This document shows positions 1 to 12,997 of a DNA stretch of 64,000 nt, in pieces (positions within the stretch are counted from its first letter, which is position 1; each line of letters opens with the position of its first letter). This DNA is from Corydoras sp. C115 (taxonomy: Eukaryota > Chordata > Actinopteri > Siluriformes > Callichthyidae). The DNA lies in assembly GCA_019802505.1 (NCBI GenBank), contig JAFMOC010000007.1, positions 4,114,001 through 4,178,000 on the forward strand. The letters are read 5' to 3'. Under the pieces are notes generated by a model. It saw nothing but the letters and a program-made list of their open reading frames with translations, was not told where the DNA came from and did no database searches. Both the position numbers and the translations under genes were made by a program.

Positions 1-231
1 TCACAATATAAACAATTCAGTATAAATTCAATGCTGTCTGAACTGAATCGTCATCTTATTTACCATATTAACAAGAAATGTCAGAACTCAACCAAATGCT
101 CCTTACATCAGACTTAATGATTTGAATCTGTGATTGAGCGCATAAATAGCATGGCAAATTAATGCAATTTTGTTGACACAGAAAGAGATAATAAAAAATC
201 TTAAAATAGATTAATGGAGAAAAGTGCTTGC
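1..231 (-). other. wdr11: wdr11 intron 7 (partial)
   Basis: Non-coding sequence following the exon 7 donor on the minus strand. The next wdr11 exon is outside the window. I see no repeat or other feature here. Confidence 0.8.
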
Positions 232-334
232 CTGCTTCCTCCACTGAGGGTGCAGTTGAGCGACACACACGCAGAGTGATGCAGCCATTTTCATGTAAGC
301 AGTACAGAGCATCCCTTTGTGCACATGGGATTAC
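232..334 (-). CDS. wdr11: wdr11 coding exon 7
   Basis: Encodes about residues 296-330 of WD repeat protein 11. The exon follows a clean CAG acceptor and reads VIPCAQRDALYCLHENGCIT then LRVCRS, close to the known vertebrate segment that starts VIP and contains CLHENGCITLRV. It is 103 bp, entering in phase 0 and leaving in phase 1. The right edge continues exactly in frame from exon 6 at 2650. The donor is GC rather than GT (AG then GCAAGC), the usual context of rare GC-AG introns. The region after CRS (TAPSVEEAG) is the low-complexity acidic linker that varies between species. The gene continues leftward beyond the window. Confidence 0.93.
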
Positions 335-665
335 CTGTAAGAAGATAAAAGCACTACATGTGTGAGTAATTTGGCAATAAATCAATAGCTTATAAAGTAC
401 AATACCAGCAGTAAGGTTTTGAACACTACCAATTAGTCCTCATTTATAACTACACAAACTGGTTCTAACCTTACATATGCATTTATGTTAATCATTATTA
501 AGCTAGATGTAAATCTTTAACTATACATGCACACCATCAGGAAATAGCAAGAAATGTATCATAACTGTTCTTTAAAAGCCTGTATTTTGTTACTAACCAT
601 GATGTAATTACCAATGCAAAGTGATTACACAATTACTAAGAACTTAATTAGAAACACTATTCTAA

Positions 666-669
<4 letters not shown>

Positions 670-709
<40 letters not shown>
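670..709. repeat. poly(A) tract
   Basis: About 40 uninterrupted A residues in wdr11 intron 6. No retrotransposon body can be recognised beside it, so its origin is unclear. Confidence 0.95.
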
Positions 710-710
<1 letters not shown>

Positions 711-1000
711 AGACTTAATTCTTCATAGCATTGATTTTAGCAGATTCTGGCCCATGCTGACATGATTACATCATCCTGCAAATTTTCCAAGTTCTTGCTT
801 TAAATCTCCTGTATAAAATCCTAAATAATATTTCGCTAAATTGACTGAGAGAATAAATGAAAAACATCCAAATTACTGAAAAGGTGAGTGCACAGAACTG
901 AGGCAATTAAGACATGTTTGTTTGATATTAATAAAATGGGGAACAAAACAGCAAACTTTAAACACCTCTGTTGGTTTTGACTGTTCACCAAAGAGAAGTT

Positions 1001-1338
1001 CATTGATTCATTATCACCCGCTTTATCCTCTCTTAGGGTCGCGGTGGGGTTCCCCATGACCATCCAGGGGAGAACGTCTCGGGCGCTGGGCAGATACACC
1101 CAGGACAGGGCACCAATCCATCGCTGGGCACACACTCACTCACTCAAACACAATCTATATGGGGCAATTTGGAGAACTAAATGAACTTGATCTATGTTTT
1201 TGGACTGTGGGAGGGAACCAGAGATCCTGGAGGAAACCCACGCGGACAGGGGGAGAACATGGAAACTCCACCCAGATGGGGATTCGAACCGGGAATTCCT
1301 AGCGCTGAGAGGCGAACGTGCTAACCACTATGCCGCCC
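1001..1338 (-). mobile_element. tRNA-derived SINE (mermaid-like), full length
   Basis: Reference copy of the window's commonest repeat. Read on the minus strand it starts GGCGGCA, has a tRNA-like head with A-box (AGTGGTTAGCACG) and B-box (GGTTCGAATCC), a central part (CCATGTTCTCCCC, GTCCAAAAACA) and an RTE-like 3' tail ending in ATAAAGCGG plus a short tetranucleotide repeat. The 13-bp target duplication CCAAAGAGAAGTT is present at 988-1000 and 1339-1351. SINEs are transcribed by RNA polymerase III and mobilised by a partner LINE. The family name is given by resemblance only. Confidence 0.92.
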
Positions 1339-2338
1339 CCAAAGAGAAGTTGCTTGACACACAATTCCAATTTGATCTTTTTTTAAACCTCCCCCATTCT
1401 AATGAATAAAAAAAAAAGATAAAAAAAGAATGTTAAAAAAAAAAGCTGATTCATTAATATTTTCACCCAAGGTGAAAAACCAAACAAAGGGTCAACAAGC
1501 ACTCTTTTTTGAACTATTACTATGTGCTTTTTATTAGGAATTCCTGACCTGAATCTCATCAAAGCAGATTCAAAACATGTTGTATTTTACATAAATTTGA
1601 ACTTGAAATTTGTTGAATCCAAAAAGCTTTGAAACTTTACACAGATGGCAAGACATCCTAGTCACAGCATCTTTGTGTTCCCAATATTCAGCAGTTATTA
1701 TCTACAAAAGGTAGACTAAGGAAAAGCAAATGGTGAACCTGATGTACGTGAGGAGGGATAAGGTCCTTCCTGTGAAGGTCCTTTTAAACATATTATTTAT
1801 TTCGATCAAACATCTGTGAAACAAGATGTCAAAACAATTATACAAAGGGATCATTCAGCACTCACATGACTACTGCAAATGTCTTGGTGCCAAATATTGC
1901 AGAACACAGTGGAGTCCATGCGTTTTGATATGGCTGATTAGTGTATAAAAATAGAAAATGGATAAATGGAAAACCATGATGCCCCCCCCCTTCCCCAAAC
2001 AAAAAGCACCTAGTACATGGGTATAAAGAAAAAAAAAAGAAAAAAAGGACACAGAGCAAGGTTCAAAGCCTTTAAAAAAAAAACAAAGCAAGATCAAGGA
2101 GAAGGCTGTGTGTCTATTTCTGGCCAGCTTCACAATTTCATGGCTTATTCTCCATGCAAAGCATGTATCTGCAGCTGCATCATCTTTCATGTAAATGGAC
2201 CTCCTGACCAGTACTTTGTTACACTTATAAGCATTTACACTCTATGAGTGCCAACTTTATAAGTGAGAGAGTGCAGTAGGCCTAAAAAAGTAACCTCACA
2301 TTGGCACACAAAGGTCATTAAAAATGCACACACGCTAG

Positions 2339-2477
2339 TGTCCAGCGATAGATTAGCACCCTGTCCTGGGTTTATCTGCCCAGCGCCCGAAACGTTTTCC
2401 CATGGATGAGCATAGGGAACCCCCCCGAGACACTAGTAAGGATTAAGTAGAAGATAATGAATGAATGAAGGAATGAA
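2339..2477 (+). mobile_element. SINE 3' fragment (mermaid-like)
   Basis: Only the 3' half is present, from the segment before CCTGTCCTGGG through CAGCGCCCGAAACG to the GAATGAATGAAG tail. It is 5'-truncated and diverged. Confidence 0.85.
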
Positions 2478-2649
2478 CTATTAACTATAAAGATTTGTGT
2501 TATTAGCAGCTTAAGCATGTGATTGCCTAAACATGCTTCAACCACAAAATATTTTCGAGGTAAATAGAATTTATCAGCCGAATAAAACGGTATATTATAC
2601 ATAACCTTACATACATGAGAGCACACAGACAGACAGCAGGCAAACCAAC

Positions 2650-2815
2650 CTGTATAAAAGGCACACCAGAACGTTCAATGGCCACCACTCCCACTGTCTG
2701 GCTGAGTTCCAGGTCTAGGATGAGAATTTCTCTGGGGTACAACAGCAGCATATGACATCTCTTTGAGGGCAAGTAGGACAGCTGGAGACAGTCATTCAAA
2801 GTCACAGCCTCAGCC
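2650..2815 (-). CDS. wdr11: wdr11 coding exon 6
   Basis: Encodes residues 240-295. It reads AEAVTLNDCLQLSYLPSKRC, continues HMLLLYPREILILDLELSQT and ends ERSGVPFIQ, which matches the vertebrate WDR11 segment TLNDCLQLAYLPSKR to GVPFLQ almost residue for residue. The 166-bp exon has a TTTTAG acceptor and a CAG/GT donor. It completes a split Thr codon begun in exon 5 (AC|G) and ends in phase 0. The segment is part of the N-terminal WD40 propeller. Confidence 0.97.
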
Positions 2816-4416
2816 CTAAAACCAAACACATTTGCAAAATGAATTAAAACCAAAAGCAGCATTAACCCAATCCTCCAAACAATCGATGTTGAATTTAGCA
2901 TGCAGAGATAATAGAAAGTACAATCACCCATTCTGAATTCTGTGCTCTTAGATTACCACTATTAACCATGGTTATCAAGAACAATCAAGAAATGCATTTA
3001 AAAACTAACCTATTGATTAAAAAAATTACAAATTCTAATATAGGTTGTAATAAATTATTGGATGATACAGAATTTTGACACAAGACAGTCTTATAAAAAA
3101 ATAAAACAGCCAAATGCACAGAGAAAGAGAATTGATTTAAGTCAATAGTTAGATTGTTTAAGTCAATAGTTCTGAGAGAGAGAGAGAAGTGCTAGAACTA
3201 CCACAAATCTCCAAGTTTGGCATCTTCCCACTTTATATCTGCTACAGACTTTAAACTTGCTCTAAAGAAATACTGCCAGTATAAATTAAAGTAGTAATAA
3301 GGAGGCTATTATCTAAAAAATGTAGGACTTTATAAAAATAAAAAATAAGTTAGAAAATATGAAGTATTAACACAATGTAAGATCATAATCTACACAAACT
3401 GTACATTTAACTCCAACATATGGCATTATGAAGTATCCATGTTTTTTCAGATGTGGCATTTAATATGAAAAGTAAAACATTAAATTTATGGGAAAAGGTT
3501 AAATAGTCAGATGAGACCAATATTGAACTTAAAGTGTTCATGTTGTGTCATTGCTGTTTAAACACACAGGAAAGACAATACACAATGTTCCAAGGTTCGT
3601 ACAGTTATAAACTCATTCCAGGAACATGATATCATGTATTACCTGATTCTCTAGCACATCTGAGCAAAGAGGTTAACCAGGATAGTATGTCAGTACTTGT
3701 ATAAAATTTGCTGCTAATGTGAAAAACTTAACTAATTGGGCAAATCTTTCTGCAGAACATTTACATCTACTAAAAGCTATCACAATAATTGATGCTGTCC
3801 TAAAGGGCTAAGTATGTCCAAGACGGTAATAGATAGAACAGGTAACTAATTGAAATTTAATACAGTGAGATATTAGGTAGATTACTAACTAGGTATTAGT
3901 TCTTGTACTAAAAAAAAATTATTTCACTTGGTGACCTCAGCTTGTGAACCTGAACCTTTGTAAAGGCTTTTGGCATGCTGTTAAAGTAGAGCACTAGCTG
4001 GATTATTTTTCTTGGAAAGGCACACAAAAAAGAGAGATACAATCTCTAACCCTGTTTGTTAGATTCTGCTTAAGGTTATGCTCAAGGCATCAGTGATGGT
4101 GCTTTATCTCCTTCATGGAGCACATGGTACACATTTCTGTGACCTGTGAGAAAAAAGGAGGTAGGACCCTGTGCCCAGAAAACTGTCTGCCATTATAATG
4201 GGCTTTAAAATGGGTTGGAGGAATGTAGTGGATTGTCATCTCTCAGTACTCTATAGGCTACTGATTTTAATCAACACTGAAGACCTTCCAAACCTGAAGG
4301 TTGGTATAACAAATCACCCTTTTAAGTCAAATAGTAGTCATTAAATCAAACAATTGGTCAACTGCTGACAGCACAGCTGTGATATTATTTCATCATTCAT
4401 TAATATTATAATTAAT

Positions 4417-4717
4417 GAGTAGCACATTCACCTCTCAGCGCTGGGGATTCCACGTTCGAACCCCAATCTGGGAGGAGTTTCCATGTTCTTCCCATGTCCA
4501 CGAGGGTTTCCTCCGGGTTCTCCGGTTTCATCCCACAGTCCAAAAACAAGGATTTATGGTAAATTGATTGTTCTAAATTGCCCCATATAGTGTGTGTTTG
4601 TGAGTAAGTGTGCCCAGTGATAGATTGATGCCCTGTCCTGGGTGTATCTGCCCAGCGCCCATAACATTCTCCCCTGTGAACCTACTAAGCAATTGAGTGG
4701 AAGATAATGAATTACCC
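4417..4717 (+). mobile_element. SINE (mermaid-like), 5' end lost
   Basis: Contains the B-box region (TTCGAACCCC), the central CCGGTTTCATCCCACAGTCC and the 3' tail through AGTGGAAGATAATGA. The first bases of the tRNA head are missing. The 9-bp sequence ATAATTAAT flanks it at 4408-4416 and 4718-4726, a weak AT-rich target duplication. Confidence 0.85.
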
Positions 4718-5492
4718 ATAATTAATCAAATCAACATTTTTTTTGACTATTAGACGTTCAATGCTAGTTTGGATACTGCCATCATGTGTGAAAACTACTT
4801 ATGCACACATGGACATGCAGCAGTGCACAGACCCTAGCATGCCAATTGTCAGCTATAGCAAATTTTCACATCCACAATTATCATAATGGAATAATATATT
4901 TTTTTTTAATTTTAGCAATCTTTAGTAGGCCATTTTTAATTTACAGCGTGTCAGTGTGTCTCTACTATCATAACATGATTCATGGGTCTCACATGCAATA
5001 AAATCAGCATCACTTGCCATCTTTAAGAGCCAGGTGCAGTCTCACTTTATGAATTGCTATTTTAATGTTGTAGTTAGTTAAGATAAAGTTAAAATAAAGA
5101 TAATTTTCAAAAATAAATAAAACAAGAATTCGACTTACAAAAACTTATAAAAACACCATTAAGAAAAACAGCATGCAATCACCTCAACACAAACCCCAAC
5201 AACGTAACGCTACTTTTCCATTATAAGTCTTAAGCAACCCAGAAGCAAAAAGTCTTGTGCTTTGATTTACTTGAATTTCCTTGTGTGTTGGCAGCTCCAG
5301 ACAGAAAATCAGCAATCAGAAACCAGACAAAAGGTTACAGCTGTGCTCCTGGCAAGACATGGCCTTTGCTCTCCACATAGAAAAAGCTAATCATGACTCC
5401 ACGTGTTGGGTTCAGTATTCACATAAAGAATGCAAAAAATAAAATAGTAATAATAATAATCCTTTACCACTTAAAAATTTAAGTCTAGTAAG

Positions 5493-5748
<256 letters not shown>

Positions 5749-5989
5749 ACACAGTATATATATATTATTTTTTTATGTTTAATTTTTAAGATCAATGTTT
5801 AAAAAAAATATTAAATGCTTTTTAAAATATAACACACATTTTATTGTAATGCTAGAAATTGAACTAGAATCGTTAAAGGAGAACGCAATCATCCATTCAC
5901 TTACTCACAAACACTAATGAGCTTTGGTGGGTGGGACAGTTTATTGTTTGTGGCTTGACAAGCCCCAATACAGCAATTATAATTCCAAG

Positions 5990-6200
5990 TGACATTTTAC
6001 ACACGATTTTTATCCAAAGCAAGTTACAAGCATTAGATTGCAGGTCAAAAGTATAAAGTCAGACATTGCACAGCATCTCTGAAGCAATGAGGGTCAAAAG
6101 CATTGCTTAAGGCCATATATTAGCAACTTTGGTGGGGTTTTAAAACCCCAACCTTCAGATTGATAGCCCAACACCCAAACTACTGACCTACCATGGCAAT
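5990..6200 (-). mobile_element. V-SINE-like element, diverged
   Basis: Minus-oriented. The L2-type tail (TTTTTATCCAAAGCAAGTTAC), the middle (GCAATGAGGGTCAAAAGCAT) and the tRNA-like head (CAACCTTCAGATTGATAGCC, then CTACCATG) can be traced, but with many substitutions, so this is an old copy. Confidence 0.75.
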
Positions 6201-7599
6201 GGTAATAGATCATTACAATAATACACAACATAACACAAACTTTGCCATAACCTCTTTCACAATTCCACCCTCAAAAATAATAATCAATACTGCTGTTAAA
6301 CATATCACAGGTCTACAAATAGATTTCACATTCAAACTAAAACTACGATATTAACAAAGGTTAAAGATTTGTTTTCTTGTCCTTAGTTTAAACATCTGAC
6401 CTAAAAAAACATTTTAAATGAGCTTGAGGTCATATTTAATAAAACAAATAAGAAATGTATAATAACACTAACACTCAAAACCACTTATGTATAACTTGAT
6501 TAGTAACAATACACTTATTTTAGTTCTATTTACCATAAGGACATTCTTTTATACTATTTCAAATGGTTGATAATTCTCAATAAAGCAGTGACACTGATGT
6601 AGTGATGGTCAGTTAATTTGCACTGGTATGAGGAAATTATTCATTGTGGAATTCCAAAGTGGAAATATTCTTTCAACAGCACTGCTGTATTTGAATCCAC
6701 CCACACCAAAACAATACATATCACACTATCTGCATCAGTATTAAGACTTTACCAACCAAAAAGTATAATCTCTATGGTGGCCTTGACCTTTAAAGGACAG
6801 GCCAAGCAAGTCTAACATATTATAAAGAGAGACAAATGGACTAGCGTCTGTGAAGTGCATCTTCATGATATCTGATCAAAGATCAAAAACTGATCAAAGA
6901 AATTGGTAATAAATGAAAAAAACAAGATGATATATCTAATAAAATGGAAAGTGGATGTTACTAAAATAGAAATGGAAGCACAGTGTAACTTAAACTCTCC
7001 TACCTTTGCAATATTTTCTATTTCCTAATCTAAATGTCCCTCTACCCAGCCTATCATGAGACAGGAAGCCAGGCTTGCAAACTAAGCTCATGCCAGAAAT
7101 ATTGGCAACCCCTGGAGAAATTCATAAAATAAGCTATAAAATCTTTATTACTCATGAATGTGGCCTTTTAATAAATAGTGACCAAAAGTACTAAAATCTC
7201 ATTATAAAATGTTTGTGCATTCAGATTAAGCTGTGTCGTGGCAAAATAAAATGGCAAATGCGCTCTCAAAATGTTCCTTACTTACAGCTTAAAATTCAAA
7301 TGTCTTTACCCAAGTTCCTTACCAACAAGATGCCATCAAGATCAATGGTTTTAGCAGGAACAAGTAAGTAATTACCTGTCAAGTATCTGCTGCCAAAAAG
7401 CTACATTTACATCACAGCATTAAAATAGTCTTACTGCAAGATATACAGTACGCTCAATAATTAGTATGTCTACCATATTCATATTCATTATATTTCATGC
7501 TTATTTTACTATTTTAATTTGAATAAACTTTAATACTTACTGTATTTAAGCATATCAGCTGTACTATATACACTGTATATATACTGTATATGTGTTTGT

Positions 7600-8800
7600 G
7601 TAACAAAGGAGGGTAAATGAAGGATCAACACCCCATATTAAGTGGTGCATAATTATATGCCAGCCTCTTCTCATTGTATTTCAGGCAAAATACATAAAAG
7701 AGTTTTAAGAGTATGAAAATTCTAAAATAGTAAACAGTCTTTGAAAGAGATGTAGAACAGATGTAGTGTGATCACAGAAACAAACATTCATTCATTCATT
7801 CATTATCTCCCGCTTTATCCTCTATTAGGGTCGCGGTGGGGTTCCCCATGCCCATCCAGGGGAGAACTTCTCGGGCGCTGGACAGATCGACCCAGGACAG
7901 GGCGCCAATCCATCACTGGGCACACACTCACTCACACAGACACACTCTATATGGGGCAATTTTGAGAATTCAATTGACTTGATCCATGTTTTTGGACTGT
8001 GGGAGGAAACCGGAGAACCCGGAGGAAACCCACGCAGACACGGGGAGAACATGGAAACTCCACTCAGATGGGGATTCGAACCGGGAATCCCTAGCGCTGA
8101 GAGGCGAACGTGCTAACCACTAAGCCACCGTGCCGCCCGAAACAAACATTTTGATTCAAAAATAGTCAGAGTTGCAAGAAACTCTAGAAAAACAGACATT
8201 AACAATCAAAGATTTTAAAAGAATTAAAAGTGAAGCGATCAAGAACCCACTATCCCTCAGTGCTAATATTCAACAAATGAGACCTACCTGCAGTGCACTG
8301 AAAGACAATGTGCACAGTGCTCAGGGACATGGCCAAGGTAAGGAGTTTTATGAACTGATGAGATGAGAGTGACTCTTGATAAACATAAAGGGTTGGCTGG
8401 ATTAGTAATGGGTATGGGTATCCACTTTGACTTAGATACCAGTAAGGTGGAGGTGGGGTACTGCTATTCATTTCAGCTTCAAAAGATTAGATAGTTGAAC
8501 TTTTTTTGTTTTGAAGATGGATTCAAAATTAACTTCCAAACCTACTACTAGTTTTTAGCAGACACCATCTTCATTCAGTGAAACAGGATAAAGACAGGAT
8601 TGAGAAAACCATTATTTTGAGGAAAGACATTGAAGATGACCCAGTACAACCTGACCTAAACTCGACTGAGAAATTCTGGGTCCTTTTTAGACAAAAGATT
8701 TACGGTAAAGGAAACCCTTACACCTCTCTGAACATGTCTGGAAGGCTGTGGTTGCTGCTGCAAAAAAATTAAACAATATATAATTATACCTGTTATTCAA
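7600..8800 (+). mobile_element. Tc1/mariner relic interrupted by a SINE
   Basis: Degraded DNA transposon. Near 8640-8770 a broken frame reads QPDLNSTEKFWVLFRQKIYG then SLNMSGRLW, resembling the PDLNPIENLW region and following C-terminus of Tc1/mariner transposases. The part at about 7610-7790 (CATATTAAGTGGTGCATAAT, then TGTGATCACAGAA) and GACCTACCTGCAGTGCACTG near 8280 recur at 22270-22680, so both are relics of one family. Exact ends were not located. Confidence 0.6.
7789..8138 (-). mobile_element. SINE (mermaid-like), full length
   Basis: Complete minus-strand copy with a (ATTC)n tail at its left end and GGCGGCACGGTGGCTTAGTG at its right end. The 12-bp target duplication GAAACAAACATT lies at 7777-7788 and 8139-8150. 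It sits inside an older Tc1/mariner relic. Confidence 0.95.
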
Positions 8801-8939
8801 TGACGGTCATTGAAAAAAAAAAAAAATCAATCTAGCTATATTTTTAAAATGTCAGAACTTATAGTTTTAACTTATAGAGCTTATACTCATTTTAACATTC
8901 TCAAGAATCAACTGAGATGGGGTTATATTTCATTTAGCT

Positions 8940-9131
8940 ATACATTACATTCAACCATATATCAGACACGAGTATCCCAACTTACTTTAGGGTCGAAACA
9001 GCACCCCTGGAGCACTAACGGTTAAGGGCCTTCCTCAAGTACCCACATTGGTAACTTCAGTGGACCTGGGATATGAACCAAAACCTTATAATTTACAGCT
9101 AAAACACCCTAACCACAGAGCTACCACACCC
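8940..9131 (-). mobile_element. V-SINE-like element, tail lost
   Basis: Minus-oriented. It contains CCCCTGGAGCACTAACGGTT, GGTAACTTCAGTGGACCTGG and a degenerate tRNA-like head ending CTACCACACCCT. The conserved L2-type tail (cagacgcttttatcc) is absent or unrecognisable. Confidence 0.75.
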
Positions 9132-10882
9132 TCATTCTGCACAGAAATAGTCTATTTCAAACACATATATTCTCCTAAACAATCTATATGTTCATGTTTT
9201 CTTTTCTTTGACATTTAGGTTTGAGGTTTAGTAACATTTTGGATTGATCAACAAGATTATAGTTGTTCATAACACAATTAATCCTAAATACACATATAGT
9301 TTAATATAATAATTGTGTACACAGTATAGTTACATCTGGCAAAATGTAGTTATGGTTTTGTTCATTAAAAGGTTAAGAATTACATTTAGCAACCTTCCCA
9401 AACACCTTCTTGTCATGTAGATGACATATGGCCGTAAACACGCTGCGACTATACGTAAATAATATTTGGAAATTCCATAATTGTGATTCTTCAATATTAC
9501 TTAGCCATGTCAACCATCCTATTAATAAAGCAATACTTTTTAAAAGGTCATCCCTGAGAAAAATATTAGTGGTTGATTGGTACAACAGAGTAAAATATAA
9601 ATCAAAGACACTATACTGTATCTAAATATTGCTAACAAATTTATCTGTGATCATATAATCTCTATGACAAGGTTATTTCCCCCCAGAAATCATTTATACT
9701 GATAATTAAAACTACAATTAGCATGAGCTTAGTATTATTCACTAGGAGGTTGAGGTGCACTGACACCAAGATACATAAAGTCTTAAACCATCATCTTCTC
9801 TGGCTGTATCATGTCTCTATCTAAGTCACTCTGGATAAAGACAGTAGATATTGTATGGATGCCGCATACAGTTCCTAATGTTTTGGTTAGGACACACTTA
9901 CAAATTATAATTTATTAATTGCAACATAGCTGCATTTTTGTCTCAAAATAATAGAAACTTGTTTGTCACATTAGTATCCAATCACAAATTTTAATTTGTA
10001 TCATTTATTTTAAGCTACATTTAAATAATGAAACATTATGAACAGATTGCATGGCATGGCATCAGCTGCTCTCAGCAAAAAACAAGTGTTTTATAATATG
10101 TATAATAAATCAGACAGGGTATAAAATATTTACAAAGCCACCCAGCTAAAATTCCATTTACAGGCCATTAACATTTTCAGATTCCATACTCAGCTGAAAA
10201 TAACACATCAGACTCAATTCTGAAAAAGTGGAAAAACGGTATTTGGAGTATTTACACTGGTTATAATAATTAGCTAAAAATAAAACTGGGATTTCATTTA
10301 TCTTTATACAAGTCAAAGTTTCTATGGCTTAAAAGTTACAACAACAAGACATTCAGCCACATCAATAATAGATGACTGGAGAGGTTAAAGTTTATGATCA
10401 GTGGCTGATATTCTACAGTAACAAAAGGAGCGGGTGTTGGAACAAAGCTTCTGATGATCAGTGCAGCATAGCAAAAAACTGCCTGTGACAGAGGAAGGTA
10501 GAATTATAGATAAAAAGAATAAAGCAAAAGTGCCAACAATGTTAAAACCAAAAAGTTGACAGATATTTGAAACAAAAAGACACCAAAGCAGGAAAAGGGG
10601 GTAAAGTTATATATTTTTTTCATCAGTGGTACGTGTTTGAACCACAGCATTCAAAGTTCAATAAAAGGTGCACAGATTTTATTTTATTTTTATTATTTTT
10701 AGAGGTATTACAAAAACAGCAATACAATATTAATTTCTACAATGTAGCAGTGTAAGTGCATTATTATGAATGCAAGATAAGCTGAAATAGTGCCTTTGTT
10801 ACAGTAATAAAAGGTTTTGAAGGTTTCAGTAGATTATTTGGTTTCTCTGAGACAAAGTTTGAAAATGTGTACTGGTACTCAC

Positions 10883-11075
10883 GTGGGTTTCTCATTGGTA
10901 ATAAGTACTTTGACCTTGTTGAGGGCTTTCTTTGCACCGGTGGGCTGCACAGCAACAGGCTTGCTGTGTGCAGGGCTTGAGTGTGGACTTGCAATGTAAA
11001 CCTTTTTACCACTGCTACCTGGGGGCTTGGCAGGCGAGAAGTCCGTAATGAAAACAATGCCCTCACTGGTCAACA
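10883..11075 (-). CDS. wdr11: wdr11 coding exon 5
   Basis: Encodes residues 176-240. It reads LTSEGIVFITDFSPAKPPGS, then SGKKVYIASPHSSPAHSKP and TGAKKALNKVKVLITNEKP, matching the vertebrate WDR11 stretch with the same VFISDFSP, GKKVYI and ALNKVKILI motifs. The 193-bp exon has a TAG acceptor and a CAC/GTGAGT donor. It enters in phase 1, sharing a Leu codon with exon 4, and leaves in phase 2. The Ser/Pro-rich middle is a loop between propeller blades. Confidence 0.97.
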
Positions 11076-11156
11076 CTAGAAATTAAAGAACAAAGTCAAA
11101 TTAAGATGAGGGTTAAATAAAAATACATAACTATGAGTGTGAATATTACTATTTTG

Positions 11157-11187
11157 AAATAATAATAATAATAATAATAATAATAAT
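11157..11187. repeat. (AAT)n microsatellite
   Basis: About ten AAT units, just downstream in transcript terms of wdr11 exon 5's acceptor side. Confidence 0.9.
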
Positions 11188-11540
11188 TAGTAATAACAAA
11201 CCAGTTAAAAATATTAAAGGGCACTATTTTCGATTTATATTAAAAAAGTGAAGGGAACTATTTTAGGTTAATAAATATAGTGGGGCAAATATGAGTACAG
11301 TACTTAATTAGTCCACTAACATCAGTAAAAATATGAAGCCAAATACAATTAAACCAGAGTTTATAAAAATATACACTATTTATAATTTCCATTATGTATA
11401 TGTAATATAAGACTAGAAAGATCAATTGGGTACAGTATCAGTCAAAAGGTTTGGACACAAGCTCCAATTATTGTCCATGTTATCAGTTTCACTTACAGTA
11501 AAGATGGACTTTGTAGTTCTACAATTCCAGACTGTACATT

Positions 11541-11737
11541 TGGTCATTTAGCAGACGCTTTTATCCAAAGCGACTTACAAGGTGAGAACAGGGTTAATCA
11601 CAACATCCCTGGAGCAATGAGGGTTAAGGGTCTTGCTCAAGGACCCACAATGGTAACTTCAGTGGACCTGGGATTTGAACCCACAACCTTTAGATTGATA
11701 GCCCAAATGCCCTAACCACTGAGCTACCACACCCTGT
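11541..11737 (-). mobile_element. V-SINE-like element, near full length
   Basis: Best-preserved minus copy of the second SINE family. It begins with the tail TTTAGCAGACGCTTTTATCC, continues AAAGCGACTTACAAGG, CTGGAGCAATGAGGGTTAAG and GGACCTGGGATTTGAACCCA, and ends with the tRNA-like head (GAGCTACCACACCCT). The tail is the same as the 3' end of the L2-like LINE at 41.75 kb. Confidence 0.88.
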
Positions 11738-12924
11738 AGTTTATCTGTTTGTGGACTACAGAACATACTGTGTTAGTCTACTGTACTCTATTCTCTAGTG
11801 GTCAGGACCCCAAAAGTAACACTAGAGAGAAGATATTATTTGGTTGGTACATTATTCCTGTCCCAGCAATTTCACTGAGGTGTTTAAATGAAATTACAGC
11901 AGCACTGCTAAAACCCCCTCGCTGCATCAGTGTTACTGCAGAACTGACAATAAACAATACACCACCCAAATTATACCTGTTATGTGATGCTCCTGACCAA
12001 TAGAGAACAGAGAACCAACAGAGGACTGACGAAAAATGTAAACAGATGTACCACAGTCTGTAATTGTAAAACTACAGTCCAACTATATGGTCGGTGGAGA
12101 AAATAGACAATGGCGCAAGAAGGAAGTCCAAACTTCTGACTGGTACGCTTAACTAAAGAGACAGGTATAACCAGATCTGCTGGCTAAGCTCACCAATAGA
12201 CAGATAAGAACAAGAAACCTAATGACTGGCCAAAAAAATGAGTGAAGTATATTAAATTACATCATTCACATTATTTCATCTCAGAATAAAACAGTTGATG
12301 TGCATGGCTAATAAGATGAGATGTTAATTACGTGTTTGTAATGATGCAAAAATGTTTATTGTAAGTGCAAGCAGCAGGCTTCATCTTGAGGGCAAACAAA
12401 GTGCATCCCGGTGAACATGGTAGTAAGGCTTATCTAATTAAATTCCTATGATTCTTATCTGCTAGAATAAACTGGATTATTCTCTCTATGATGTGGGTGA
12501 CTTAAATATAATTGCTTTCTTTTCCTTTGCCATTTTTCTGTTTGCTCTTCTGTTTAAAGTGCAGTTTTATGCTCCTTTGTCATAAACATTGGTGGTGCCA
12601 AATTAAATCCCACAGCACCCTATACTGCTTGTGTGTTTTCTCAGTCATACACTGATTTCATGACCTTTCAAAAACTGATGGACAATCGGTCATAGTGACA
12701 GAAGTTTAATCTGAATTAATGTCAGCAGTCATAGAGCAAAGACAGGGAAAACACCTTGAACAGGAAAGTTAGCCGTCCACCTGACTTGAACTGGTCATTG
12801 AACTGTAGGGGAAATCTAGATCAGCCAGTAAATTCACACAAATCAAAGCAAAGCAAAGAGATCATGCATTTTCTACACAATACGACTTAACTCACTCAAA
12901 TTATACCCAAAACTGCTAGCAAGA

Positions 12925-12927
<3 letters not shown>

Positions 12928-12994
<67 letters not shown>
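12928..12994. repeat. (TA)n microsatellite, Tc1 target
   Basis: About 33 TA units immediately left of the Tc1-like element. The array is the likely insertion target, since Tc1 elements integrate at TA. Confidence 0.95.

Positions 12995-12997
<3 letters not shown>

Larger units (their letters stand above)
335..2649 (-). other. wdr11: wdr11 intron 6
   Basis: A 2.3-kb intron holding a poly(A) tract, one full-length SINE with target-site duplication (1001-1338) and one SINE 3' fragment (2339-2477). Apart from these I see only AT-rich unique sequence. Confidence 0.85.

Noticed and set aside
1194..1409. SINE B-box and A-box as a functional tRNA gene
   Set aside because: The head is only tRNA-like, cannot fold into a full cloverleaf by eye and is part of a dispersed SINE.
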